Both the position numbers and the translations under genes were made by a program. Below the pieces are notes generated by a model. That model searched no databases. It saw only the letters and a list, made by a program, of their open reading frames with translations, and was not told the DNA's origin. A DNA stretch of 64,000 bases from Paraconiothyrium sp. Pb-2020 (lineage: Eukaryota; Ascomycota; Dothideomycetes; Pleosporales; Didymosphaeriaceae), in the NCBI GenBank assembly GCA_022419385.1, contig JAJUBI010000002.1:4092001-4156000 (forward strand), read 5' to 3'. This document shows positions 42,579 to 53,954 of this stretch, in pieces (position 1 is the first letter of the stretch; each line of letters opens with the position of its first letter).

Positions 42579-44680
42579 TCAGACCTGATATGATGCACCA
42601 GGAGGAGGAAAGCCAGCTGTACCGTAGGACACCGGACGATGGTAAGACACAGGCCAAGGCTCGTGCGTGGAGGCAGCTGTACCGTAGGACACCGGACGAT
42701 GAAAAGACACAGGCCAAGGCTCGTGCGTGGAGGCAAGCTGACGCCGGATTGCGTCCAGCGTCTGCCAGACGTGGTCGAGGAGCAAGTCCCGCTCAGATTC
42801 GTCGTTGAACTGGCCATAGATAATATCCACGACTGCACGCCATTCACCGGTTGCGCCCATGTTGTCAGTCGGCATGGTCAAGTCCACACCCTTGTTGAGT
42901 AGGTACGCGACGGCACCCCAGCAACGGTTCCTCACAGCTAGGACAAGCGGAGCAACTGGCAAGGATTCTTCAAGCTTCAGCGCTTGCTCCACCTTGCACC
43001 GGAACTCGTTAAATGGTGCAGTCCTCAAGAGATTTTTGATATTCCGTAGCACGCCAAACTTCGTGTTCCACTCGCTGTCACGGGCTGTGGGCATCATAAG
43101 GTCCGCGCCGTTCGCGAGTAGAACCTCGACAGTAGCACAACAGTTCTTCTCCGCGGCCATAGCAAGGGGGATTGCCGACACTTGCATACCTATCGGCTTA
43201 TTTGGTCCGTTGGGATTGGCGCCCAGTTCTAGCAGCCTCGTGACGAGTACGGCGCGCGCAGCAGCAGACGGAGCACAACGGATAGCTGCCATAATCGGAT
43301 AGCAGTGGGTAGCTAGATAACAGGCAAGGAGTCAGCGGTTTCTTGAGAACGAAGAACTCCGTTATAATTGTAAATGCATGGACTTACGAGACATTGTAGC
43401 CTTGCTAACGTTTACGTAGTCGTTGATGTTCAGCAAGTTCTGCCCAAAGAAGACGCCCAGGATCGAGTCTTGGCCGTTCTTGCATGCTTTAACGAAAGAG
43501 TCACCCAGGCCTTGCCTGCTGGCGCTATGATTCAGCCCCAGGATAGTGTCCAAGAGAGACAGGTCTCCGATTGCCATAGCCTTATCAAGCCAGAGCTTGA
43601 ATGTGTGGGCCTTGACTTTTGGAAAGTGGGTACTTCCATCTCGTAAGATATCCAGAGCCATCTTTATACGTCCCCGATGTAGTGAGGTGCCAAGGCCGTT
43701 GAGGAGTGCATCCATGACAGCGCTATTCGGGGATGAAGCCATATCCCGAACGGCTTCCAAAGCACGAACAACTATAGCTTCAGATCCAGAGGATACAGCG
43801 GCATTGAACGGGGTTCCGAAGGCAGCGGAGGTCTGCCACATGTTCTCCTGCTTTACGAGCTTTGCGATCGCCTCTATGTGGCTCTCTATGCTGTTCTCTA
43901 TGCTGTTGGGCCTTCTGCAAATAGCAGCAGCGGCCGCTACAGTGGCTTGTGGGAGAGTCGTGTCGAATTCCTTCTTGAGGTTCTCGTTCGCCGCACGTTC
44001 ATCTAGCATGAGGCGGCGGAGTCCGCTCTCATTAGCGCCATCAGCATATTTGAAGTAATCTACCATAGCTTTTCGATTTTGTCAAAGTCAGCGTGCAATT
44101 CCCAGACTAGAACGCGGTGGAACGTTGACCACCTCGTGGCACCCAGAAATTCTCAGGTCGTCGCCGAAATGCGTGATTGGATGAATACTTACCGTCGCAG
44201 AGATTTGCCTCGTCCCTGTCCCGATTGTTGTCGCTGACATCCTGCAGACCGGCAGTATTGTAGACACAGTTGACGACCTCGTTGACGTATTTTGGAAGGA
44301 AGGGGTACACGCCGTTGAGTTCCTCTTTCCGACGAGCTTGCTTGACGCGGGCTTGCAGAATGGGGCTGAATTGCGCCTTGTAGAACTTGTAACCAAGTTT
44401 GAAACTATAGATCCCACGCGGCATGTACAACATGAGGTTGTCGGTGATAGCCACGTTAAAAGCCCCTAGTCAATCAGAGTCAGCTAAAGGTATGTGCTAT
44501 TGCCTGTCTACCAATCCTGGACTGCGTTCGCAGGAAGAAAGCGCGACCACTATTTAGGTTGACAGGAATATACGTACTGTGAACAAAGAGGATCTCGGGT
44601 ATGCTCTCTACTTTGTGCATCTTGATGTAGTGATACACAATGTTCTGGAAGATCTCAGGCGGTAGGTCCAGAAGATCCAT
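42579..44680 (-). CDS. Ankyrin-repeat protein with F-box-like N-terminus
   Basis: Four exons (44578-44680, 44193-44465, 43388-44068, 42579-43312) join in frame to 596 residues. The N-terminus MDLLDLPPEIFQNIVYHYIK resembles an F-box helix pair. A linker and a helical region follow. The C-terminal part has degenerate ankyrin units (AARAVLVTRLLELGANPNGP, MAAEKNCCATVEVLLANGADL, LAVRNRCWGAVAYLLNKGVDL). All introns have good borders: donors GTACGT, GTAAGT and GTAAGT. The last coding part contains a 60-bp tandem duplication that encodes two near-identical 20-residue units (ASTHEPWPVSFHRPVSYGTA). The family is common and expanded in fungi, with unknown substrates. Confidence 0.85.
42614..42733. repeat. 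60-bp tandem direct repeat, two copies
   Basis: Units 42614-42673 and 42674-42733 begin CAGCTGTACCGTAGGACACC and differ at only about two bases. They lie in frame (20 codons each) in the 3' coding end of the ankyrin gene, so copy number changes would leave the reading frame intact. Confidence 0.95.
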
Positions 44681-47254
44681 GGTTGCCGTCGCGGAAGTTG
44701 TCTTTCGGTGATCGAGTCAATAGGTCATGAGAGAGAGGTGTTTTTTCGATTTATAGCAGCTGCACCCACGCTAATCGGCCGCACTCCTGCCCGGCCTACG
44801 GTATTACGCAACCAGCAATACCGAAAAGTTTTCTTCGACGGGCGTAGATTTGCCTAAGCGTAAGCTGCCCATCAACTAGCTTCTTCCGAGCGAGACGGAG
44901 CATAGCAGAGACCTATGACAGGGTCTGCAACGATATAAAGCACCATGGCGTCACCTCGCGGCGTTCAAGAGACACCTCGAGGTGCTGGCCCGATCGAACC
45001 CCACTATACCAACAGACCATTGAGTAACAATGGTCTTCTCCTGCTAATCGTGGGGCCGGTAGGCCAAGGAGACGACCGGCTGCTTCACGATGAGCGCCAC
45101 AGACTCGTCCATGGAGAGCTATGGTTCTGAGATATCGAGCATAGATGACGATAGAAAGTCTAACGCGGCCTTGACTCGATTCTAGTTTCCCCTCTCTATC
45201 GAAGATAGGAAGAGGACGTCCCCGTGACGATGAAGGTATGTTGCTGGGACGGCTGTCGCGTCGAGTTTCGAGTATGCTGCCTATACGGCCATCCTTTCCC
45301 CACCGACTCGGGCCGCGTCCGACAAACATCCCTCAAAACGGTTCACACACCCCCAAAGCCTGTCAGCCACGCTGCCTCAATGAGCTAGGCCGGCTCCGCC
45401 CATCGAAACTCGATATCGTTGATTGCCCACCGGGTCGCCGCTCTCGATTCCGCACCACCCAATTGCCATCTTTTCTCGCCTTGTGCAACCTGCGTAAGGA
45501 TTATCCCATGCTGCCAGCGATCATGGCGATAACGACACACACGATCGGAAGCACGATGTTGATCATATCCGCTCTGGTTAGACATGAGCCGGGGCCAAGA
45601 TTGAACTAGAAGAGCTGGATGGTTCAGAGCCACCTGCAGAAGGTCGTAGCAGCGAAGATGTCTCGGAGGATGACCATTCAGGAGAGGAGGATGACAGTGA
45701 GCGCGTAAGCAGTGCCCAGTATCGCCAACACTTCCTGTTCGCACGCTATCAGAGCGACATTTGGAAGTGTAGAATGTCAAGAGCAACACCCGCCGCGGCG
45801 AGCCACCAGCCTCTCACTGGAGGGTAACGATGCCGTTGTAGATGGAGCGGGAAACAATGTAATGGTTCCGGTAGCGGTAGGTGCGGACACGAAATCAGTA
45901 ACATGAACAGGTCGGTTATTCCAGAGAGCTGAGTTTGACGTTAGGACGAAAGCGACCGTCGCTAATTCCAAATCGTGGCAATGGGTGCCGTAGATTAACA
46001 CGGCCAGTGTGACGTCGAAATCGCCGGTACAGCTTGGGATGCCGGATGAGAAGGCAGCTTGGTGTGTACACACCGTCGGTCGATATTGAGCGGCACAAAT
46101 ACAGGTATCCAAGTTGCCGCACTGATGCCGACTACGATATCTCTGCATGGCCCTGGCCGAATCCTGATCCGCCAAGGCGTGCTCATATGCAGTGGGCTGT
46201 TGGAGCAGAGCTGCCTCTTCGGCGATCGTAAGTATCTGGGCCAGGCATTGCTCGAATGCGAAGGGTAAGAGAATGAGCATCAGGCAGCGTCGTTGTATCT
46301 TGAATACGCTTCGCAGGCTTCAGGTCGGTGGCTGACTATCAAAGACAACAGAACCAACGACACACCAGTCTGAGCGACGAGTCTGGATGATGTGCAGCAT
46401 AAATTCTCAAGAGATATTCACACCTTGCACAGCCAAAATATGTGCGCTTTATAGGTGGAGATGCGGCTTCGATAAGGCGCATCATACTCAACAAGAACAG
46501 GATGTGGAAGCCCAAGGTCTCTCTTCTCTGCAAAGCGTCTACCCGCCCACGTAGAGCCAGGTGAGACTCAGAGCGGAATCGGCCTATCTCTGCTTTGCAT
46601 TTCGCGTGAGCTAGAGGCACTCCCATTCACGGTTCCTACTACCCCATCGAACAAGCTTTGCAGGGGACCAGACCCGTACGCAGGGATGCCAAACGAGTAT
46701 TGGTACACCTACTTATACCTGAACCACGTGGTAGCTGGATTACCCTATTGTGAATTGCGAACGAAGACTGGTTGCAAGTTTGAAGACCCGGTCAAGCGCA
46801 TCATACTGGACATATGGGCGATCGGAAGCGGTATTTTCCTCAGCTCTTCACAGCCGCCGCCCTGACGGAACTTGCCAGTCAGCAGAACGAGAACCAAGGC
46901 AATGTCAACTGTTGCGCTCCTTTATCCGTTGCTGTGGCAGATCTCGTTCTTGTTTTGGACTGGTTGCTTTCTCGTGATATGTCGCCATGCTAATCCTTCG
47001 GGTTCATATGGCTAGCGCGAACGAACGAGAAGGCCGAAATGTTGTCGACTGAGCATCATTGAGCTGAATTAATTGGTCGCTTCGCGGTTTTTCTAGTCGG
47101 CAGCATTAAGGGTTTCCCACGCCCATGGGGAACAAAGGAGTTGCCCAGGAGGTCGGAGGAAGTGCCGGTCAGAGCAATCGTCGCGTTTATGAGGCGCGCG
47201 TGAGGAGCCGAAAGGCCGACACGAAACATCCTCTCCTAATCATCATGCGCCTCT
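44681..47254. other. Region of decayed coding sequence
   Basis: About 2.6 kb without an intact gene. Part of it (45380-46280, minus) is a broken cysteine-rich membrane protein gene, listed separately. A plus-strand open stretch near 46666-46860 (GMPNEYWYTYLYLNHVVAGL...) also looks protein-like but is interrupted by stops. This and the absence of transposon ends suggest old gene decay. Confidence 0.4.
45380..46280 (-). pseudogene. Broken cysteine-rich single-pass membrane protein (CFEM-like)
   Basis: From an ATG at 46280 the frame reads MLILLPFAFEQCLAQIL and later CGNLDTCICAAQYRPTVC, SSGIPSCTGDF and VLIYGTHC, a cysteine spacing that recalls CFEM-type extracellular domains. An alternative frame over the same bases reads RPGPCRDIVVGIS just before the CGNLDTCIC segment, as if one base is missing. 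A Ser-rich linker (SAGGSEPSSSSSSILAP) appears in a second frame near 45620, followed in another by a membrane helix (DMINIVLPIVCVVIAMIAG) and a basic tail. Such an order is normal for a secreted-domain/linker/TM protein but needs three frame changes here, so the gene is dead or the sequence has errors. Confidence 0.35.
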
Positions 47255-49745
47255 TCAACTCTGTAAACTCAGATCCCAAGAGTCCAGATCCAGGATATCC
47301 GAATTGAACCAATCCAGGCTAGGTTGGGCCTGGAAAAGCTGCCACATCATGTCATCTTGCCATGGCTCCGTTTCGATCGACTCCTCTTGAGCCTCTCCTG
47401 TCATACATGACGGCATTACAACGTCCTCAGTTACTCCTGCTTCATTGCCTGCTGCGAAGTTTAGGAGAAGGCCAGCCTGCTGCTCTTGAACGACGGCCGC
47501 ATTGCCATGCTGTTGGATGAGTGGTCTGCAGAGCGCGAGTAGCGTGTTGCAGAGGCGGCGGAGGCGCTCAACATATTTGTTCTCGATTACCAGCGAGGAC
47601 ACGCTGTCGACGACATCTTGGAGGAGCTGAAAGTCGCGCGAGTTAGAGGTTCCGACTACGTTGCAGAAGAGTACAAAGAAGGGTGAGAGCGGGTATGAGA
47701 GAACTGTCCTGAGGGCTGATGTCAGTGATACTGGAACAGTATGCGCGCAAGAGAAGAACGAGGGCTTGCGCCGCCGGAAGTGCCCCTGTTTGCTTGTGGG
47801 CGGCTGTCCTCGAAACAAGAGTAGGGAGGTTCCAGCGCAGGTTGGACGCGGACAGAGAAAGAGCAGACTTACCAGGCAAGATACGGGCTGAATTCTTCAA
47901 GAAAATGGTCTTGCTGCTTAGCAAGATCCTGTATTGCTTTCACACACTGCAACGCACGACGCGCAGCGTATAGACACTTCTCACGCTCAGAAGCACAGAA
48001 GCATACCGTGTTGCTGAGCCGATGGACTGCCGTTAGCGTGGAGAAGAATTTGAATTCCAAGCTATGCCAATGAAGTTGGTAGTCAGGGCTGTTGGCGATG
48101 GGGATTTTTGCGCGAGCCTTTTCGATATTGCTATAAATTTTATCCATCGTCTTGCGCAGTTCGTCTACCTGGGGCTCCACTTCCATTTTCGACATCTTCC
48201 GCTTCTGGCCAGCGAGCGTTAGTTCTAACAGCTTTTCATGGATGGGCACGAGTTCGAGCATGACGAGAGCGAAGACGGCCATGGGGTTGTGCGAGCTGTA
48301 CGAAACTAGCGAAGCGACTGGGACCTGGAGAGGCGGCAAAGAGGGCGGGCGAAGCAAGAGGAGGCTCATGACTCCATCGAAGTGATAACACCAAGCAACG
48401 ACCGCGCGGATCTCTTGCTCCTGTTCGTTCTCAGGGCTTCGGGTGTGAATGTTGTGGTAGCCTAGTGCGACCAGGGTCCGTGAGGCGTACGCAGTCAGAG
48501 ACCAACAGCTCTGAGAGTTTCCCACGATATACATCAACACGGACTAGGCCTAGTGTTAGTCAACACTCTTTCAACCGCCCCTTTCAGGATAGATCTTATC
48601 TTATACTGACCCCAGTCAACAGCGCCTGCAGCAGCAACAGCGTTGGCCTCGCCATGAAACTGATTGCATCCAATGCCGTAAGCGCCGCGTTAAGATGCCT
48701 CAGCTGCATCTCCTTAACATACCCCCTAATCATCGGATCTTTAGGCGAATGCAACTGGCTCGCGTACAGGCCTAGTGCAGCCTTGAAATGCACTATAACC
48801 TTGCATAAATCAAGGATTTCCTTGCTCGCCGTGCCTTCTAGCAGGCACATTGCCATCCTGGTTAGGGCTGAGGGAGGAACGTGGTCGAGTAAGAAGAGCT
48901 GCATGTCCGGGCGGTTTCTGTCCGCATCGGCTTGCTGACCTGACGGAGTCAATATCGGAAGAATAGGGCATGACTGAAGGAGAAGACCCTTACTGGCGAG
49001 AATTATCTGTACGAGTTCGCCTCTCGAGAACTCGGTCGATACTTTCAGGTTCCAAACTTCCTCCTCCACAGCACTCGTTGGAGCCTGCGACAGTTGGTCA
49101 ATGAACGCAATCGCTGTCTCGAACACGCTTTTTTGGTGGCTTTTCAAGCTCTCATTGAGAGTGAGTTCTTTCTCGATGTGGTCGCGGGCTCCGTCGTTGC
49201 GATGAAGCTGCGAAGTCACAGAGTCCGGAGGCAAGGGGCACGGAGGCAAGAGTAGGTCTTGAGCGGACGTTGCCGTTCCAATAGAGCCCGCATCGGTCCT
49301 GCTACGCTCTCGCAGGCCGAGGCGAGGTGTCTTCTCCCGTGCTCGATACGGCATTGGATTTGGCTGCTGGTGGCGCGCTGAGGTAACAGATGGAGCCCCC
49401 ACTCCGTGGAAGCGGACAGTCCTCTAACGTCGCCAGCTTCTCGACAAGATCCTTGATCTTGTCGTCGCTATTTCTTCCATCAGCAATCTTTCGCCCACTA
49501 CCTCCTCAAGAGGCAACTTACGCCCTAACCCTTCGTTGCGGCGTCTTCTTCTGCCTCGTCCGCAAACATGGGACACCCCCAGTCGTGCAGTTCTTACACG
49601 GATCTTTGCGATCGCATTTGACCTTTGTTCTTTAACATGCCTCTACACGAACCGCACCACGAAGCTGGGCAATGCGTACCTTCCTTGAGTGGCACAAATC
49701 ACAAGCAGGGATACCACCATGAACCGCCCAATTCTCTTCGGACAT
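47255..49745 (-). CDS. Zn2Cys6 fungal transcription factor
   Basis: DNA-binding regulator of the Gal4 type. Exon 1 (49680-49745) starts MSEENWAVHGGIPACDLCHSRK. Exon 2 (49522-49622) continues VKCDRKDPCKNCTTGGVPC, giving the six cysteines at residues 15, 18, 25, 31, 34 and 41 (C-x2-C-x6-C-x5-C-x2-C-x6-C). A third exon begins at 49467 with a coiled-coil linker (DDKIKDLVEKLATLED). The main body is in a different frame (up to about 49400 down to 48611), so either a very short intron (about 40 nt, donor GTGGGG) or a frameshift separates them. Further exons 47873-48543 and 47255-47708 give the regulatory domain and an acidic C-terminus (FNSDILDLDSWDLSLQS). Target genes are unknown. Confidence 0.8.
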
Positions 49746-50188
49746 CTTGGGCTGTATTAGGCGCGTGAGACATGGGGTGCGAATAATAATCACATTAGTT
49801 GGAACATACTAGCGGACATCGGGAACGTGCAAGCTTAGTGAAGTGATGATGGAGGAGGCAATCGGCGCGCCAAGGCTTCCGAGCCGAGCTACTGCATGTT
49901 ACGTAGGCTAAAGCGATGTGTTCCATGGATTTGTGCTTTCGTGATGATCTGTTTATCGATAGCTTTCGAATAAAATGCGGTGTGCCTCCTTAGATTCGAG
50001 ACGATTTGCGAAGATGAGCATAAGATAACATTGTCGGAATTTGTGACATATGTAACGTTCACGCGGTCTATTATCACGAAATTGCACAACGATGAAAAGA
50101 ATTCATAGACATAAACATAAACATGCGAATATCGACAGGTTACATCGTACGCTAATGGACATCATCTACTCAAACAGTATGAAGTCCC
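49746..50188. other. Intergenic interval
   Basis: 443 bp of AT-rich sequence upstream of the zinc-cluster gene and downstream of the SCS3 gene. No feature. Confidence 0.45.
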
Positions 50189-51160
50189 TCATACACCGGG
50201 CATTCCAAGCATAGCTCTGAGTGCGGGTACTCCTCGTGGTAAGAAATACACGGTCCACAGCGCCGCGAAAGCAACCAGGAGTCCCGTAAACTTCTCAAAC
50301 CAGGTATGGAAGAAAGCCGCCGTCATCAAAAGCATCCACCACATGAAGATCACAACACCAAGCGGCATCGGAACGCCTTGCCTCGTGGGCTCATCCTTCT
50401 CAGTATCAGGGCTCTTTTCCACAGCCACGCTCGCAACCTTTCCATCATCGAGCATAATCCGCCGACCATCGCGGAGACCCTCGAACTTCGTAAGTGCGGG
50501 TAGCATTTCGAACCATAGAAGAGCCGAGCCGATGATGAGCAGAAATACGTGTCCAGATATGTCGTGTCCGCCTGTCCACTTGTGACCTGCTCGTTTACAA
50601 GCTGCCGCTGTCAAGTATACCCTCGTATCGCTCATCTCCTCCAACGCGCTCGGATCTTGGAGCTTTTCACACTGGCCGCCAGTGAAGAGGAAGCCGCGGT
50701 CGACCAGAGGCGGTCCGAAGAACCACTGCGTGACAAAACACCACCACAGTGTAATGACACCGTAGCGCAACGTAGCTTGTAACCTCTTCGCACTCAAGCC
50801 CTTTCCGAAACCAGGCCACATTAAAAGGAACACGGCGAAGGCGATAGTTGTCCATCCCCAGCCCTTTTTGACGAACCAGACGTTGAAGATGTTCTTCTTC
50901 TTCGCAAAATATGTCGGCGCAAATGCTGGGTCGTGCGACTGGAGGTCAGGCGAGTAGGGCGCGTTGCGGAATGCAGGCGTAAGGGTGCTGAGGACGGAGC
51001 CGAGCAAAAGTGTCGCGGGATATATGCCGAGGAGCAGCGCTTCGAGGCGGGTTGGAAAGAAAGGCGACCGCGCTGCGGGCGTTGTTCGAATAGTACCGGA
51101 CGGCATGGTCGAGGTCAGTGGGGCAGGTTGGCCGTTCGCTACTTTGCGTCGCGTTGACAT
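50189..51160 (-). CDS. SCS3: FIT family lipid-droplet protein (Scs3/Yft2 type)
   Basis: Endoplasmic-reticulum membrane enzyme of the fat-storage-inducing transmembrane family, an acyl-CoA diphosphatase needed for normal lipid droplets and ER membrane balance. A single exon of 323 residues with about six transmembrane segments. The family core ACKRAGHKWTGGHDISGHVF contains conserved His199 and His204, and a further His lies in MTAAFFHTWFEKFTG near residue 285, fitting the two-His catalytic centre of the LPP-like fold. The start ATG is at 51160. Length and topology match fungal SCS3 homologues. Confidence 0.92.
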   Translation of the reverse strand: MSTRRKVANGQPAPLTSTMPSGTIRTTPAARSPFFPTRLEALLLGIYPATLLLGSVLSTLTPAFRNAPYSPDLQSHDPAFAPTYFAKKKNIFNVWFVKKGWGWTTIAFAVFLLMWPGFGKGLSAKRLQATLRYGVITLWWCFVTQWFFGPPLVDRGFLFTGGQCEKLQDPSALEEMSDTRVYLTAAACKRAGHKWTGGHDISGHVFLLIIGSALLWFEMLPALTKFEGLRDGRRIMLDDGKVASVAVEKSPDTEKDEPTRQGVPMPLGVVIFMWWMLLMTAAFFHTWFEKFTGLLVAFAALWTVYFLPRGVPALRAMLGMPGV

Positions 51161-51702
51161 CTTAGTATGTGAAGGTGCGTTTGAGGAGAGAAGGAGATTA
51201 GCTGCGTTCTATATGAACAAGAGGCGTGCCATGAACAATGTTGTGTGTGAAATACGAGAGGGGTGAAAGGTCAGAGACCAAGGATAACACAAGTCGCTTC
51301 AGAGCTGGCATAATGACGTTGTGTTGATTCTTTGGTGGAGCGCCACTGTGGCTAGTGAACTAAGCCTCTCCGGGTATGGCCACTTGCAGGCATCCGCAAT
51401 TTGCGTCTTCCATTGAGTCCTTCGGACACATTGCTGATGCGTTTGTGCCACTGTCATTCAGGTCTTCGCCGTTGTCATGAAGTAGGAAACTTTCGTTCTC
51501 TTAACGCACGTGCAGTATCACTTCTGATGTAGATCTTGAATCGTCTACACGCTAACACTACGAGGCCGGAGTATCAATGCTAGCTACTCTCAACGATGAA
51601 CATAATCATAGTCTAAGTTTTCCCCAGGCTCTCTGTTTGGGCATGGTCCCAAAGTCTAGCCGTATCCTCATAATATCATGAATGACAGCAGGAGGGCTTG
51701 TA
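51161..51702. other. Intergenic interval
   Basis: 542 bp between the SCS3 promoter side and the Whi5-like gene 3' end. No gene seen. Confidence 0.45.
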
Positions 51703-52894
51703 CTACCGCTTTCCAGCCATCAGTTGCATCAGCCCTTTCGCAGCATTGCCCTTCACTGCAGAGCTCGTCAGCTCGCCTTCTTGGAATCTCTGCAATTTCC
51801 TCAGCCCACTTTGGGCACTTCCATCTTGTATGTCATCTTCCGCCCGCTCTGATCCCGGGCTCTGGTTCACTGGCGTCGCGTAGTCTAATCTTTGCTTCAC
51901 TGGAGACCTGAGCTGCTCGGGTGAGACAACTTGTGGCGGAGACGATGGCATGTCATAATCGTGTAATATTCGTGAAGAGGTAGCGGTCGGTAGGAGGACA
52001 GGTGCGGGCGTAAGTTTTAGGTTGCCGATAGGACGAAAAGGATCGAGGTTTGCTTTGATGAATACTGGCTGAGGGTCGCGTCTGGCTGAGGATATAGTGA
52101 TATTGGGCACTTGATAAACGTCTTTTGATCCATCGAAAGATGTTATGCCCATGGAAGTGGACGCGTCTGTAGCTTTGTAGAATGACGACTCCCATGTCGA
52201 TATTATATCGCTGCCGCTCTTCGTCACTTGATTCGTCTTGACTTTGTAGATACCGAAGCACAATCGCGTGCGGAGCAGGTCCGCCTTGGACCTTTTCTCT
52301 TCCAACACTGGCGAAGGGGGTGACGGTGCGCGTGACGCGGGTACTTGGACGCTGTTTTGGCTGGCGCACAGGTCGAAGTTGACCAGTGCTGAAAAAGAGT
52401 TGTTGGTGCCCTGGGTATCTTGCGAGTTGACCATGTCATGCACATGCTCGGGTTCTGGCGTGGGCGTGTTGCGCTCGGTAGGAGATCCCGGCACCGGGAG
52501 GTCGCTGGTGGTATTACTCTGGGCCGAATTAGTTGTGTGACTGACGCGTCAGGCTTGAGATGCAAGCTACCGTGTATAGGCGCATTGCAGCCGCGCTCAG
52601 TCCCATAGTTCCAGTCGCGCTCCCTCCTACTCTGACCTTCGCGTCGATGCGCTCCGCGTCATCCACTTCATTAATACTCCTCTTCCTGCCTTTCAGCGCA
52701 CTATTCAAGACATTTTCCTTGTCCCCGAAGAGCTGCGGTGAGAGGGTCTGCATCTGCTTCAGTGGGCTCTGTGCTCGCGTGTTTTCAAATAGGTCGGCGC
52801 GTTTCGAAGGCGTATTCAGCGCTTTGGGTGTAAGGTCTCCCAGGATACGTCGAGGAGTGCTCTTGGAGGGGCTATTTGCTTCCGAGACAGACAT
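51703..52894 (-). CDS. Whi5/Nrm1-type G1/S transcriptional repressor
   Basis: Two exons (52571-52894, 51703-52518) join in frame to 379 residues, MSVSEANSPSKSTPRRILGD onward. The key signature is the GTB segment LLRTRLCFGIYKVKTNQVTK (about residues 185-205), which in Whi5/Nrm1 proteins binds the SBF/MBF transcription factor complexes. The N-terminal STPRRILGDLTPKALNTPSK block has several Ser/Thr-Pro sites expected for CDK phosphorylation, as does the C-terminus. The protein is otherwise disordered. The intron (52519-52570) uses donor GTAGCT. Family placement rests mainly on the GTB motif and general layout. Confidence 0.8.
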
Positions 52895-53954
52895 GGCGTA
52901 AGAACTGGCGTGCGGGGTGGAAGATGTGAGAGCTCGTCTTGGGAAAGCACGCGTGTTGAGGCGGGACCAGTGAGCCAAGGACGGCCAGACGCGCGGCGTA
53001 GAGGTGCAATGGGGAAGAGCAAGAGCGTTTCAGACACAATCTATATGCGAATGATATCAGGGTATTCCAGCGAAAAGCAGACGCGCTCTGAATGTTGTTT
53101 AGTCGTGTTTGGAAGCGCGTCGTACCGAAGCTCGAGCTTGAGTCGGGACGAAACAGGCCCACACGCCGACCACCCACCAGATATGGACCCTCTAGCGAGC
53201 CTATCGTCTAGTGTCCGCAGCGCGTTCCCCAGCCTCCATCTGACGAGAGCCCCACACGTGAAGTCTCCTCCATGGGCGCGTCCATCTGGCTCTTGGCTCT
53301 TGGGCGGACCTTCAGTTGCTCTCGTGCCATTTCCATCTGCGACTGTGGCATCAGCCGTACTGCGCGACGTTAGCCGGGAACCGCTCGTGTAGTGACACAT
53401 CAGCCGCAGACCAGTGAAACAGATCTCCTATGCCAGGCTATCGGAAACACGCTTGAGTAGGCTGACTTGGAACTATGTTACGAAGTAAGCATTCGTGGCG
53501 ACAGCTCAGCTTCTCAGATGGAGGACTGGAATACAGATATTATGCGCGCTGGACAATGAGCGAGCGGATATCACCGTCGCGTGGAAAAGCAAACATCATC
53601 GATAACTACTTCATCCGCGAATGGTCGCCGATTGCGCGTATATGCACAAGACCCCTCCTCTTCTGCCTTGCAAGACGTCACGCTAAGCAGCATGTGCGAC
53701 TATCTGACGCCGCTGTCGAGCTAATGCGCGGCGTTGCTGCGCCATCTAAGTCTACTGTCAGGTCTATTTCTCAAAGGCGTTTCTTACTTCCGAGGCCAAC
53801 CTACTCCAAACTTCCAACAGTCGACATCTTGCCCTTTCGATACGCTCTTGTGCTTCAGTCCTCCTCCAGCTTTTCGTTGCTTTCTGTGTGTATCACTTAA
53901 TTCGGACCTCGAGCCTCACTCACGCCCAGGGAACACGGCTTGCTAATACGCATC
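52895..53954. other. Divergent upstream region
   Basis: About 1.06 kb between the Whi5-like start (minus) and the GH5 start (plus). Long frames on both strands (for example plus 52910-53392 and 53475-53900) have no recognised domain. Nothing else. Confidence 0.45.

Noticed and set aside
53041..53400. Minus-strand frame of 119 codons upstream of the GH5 gene
   Set aside because: No motif. It lies in a divergent promoter region.
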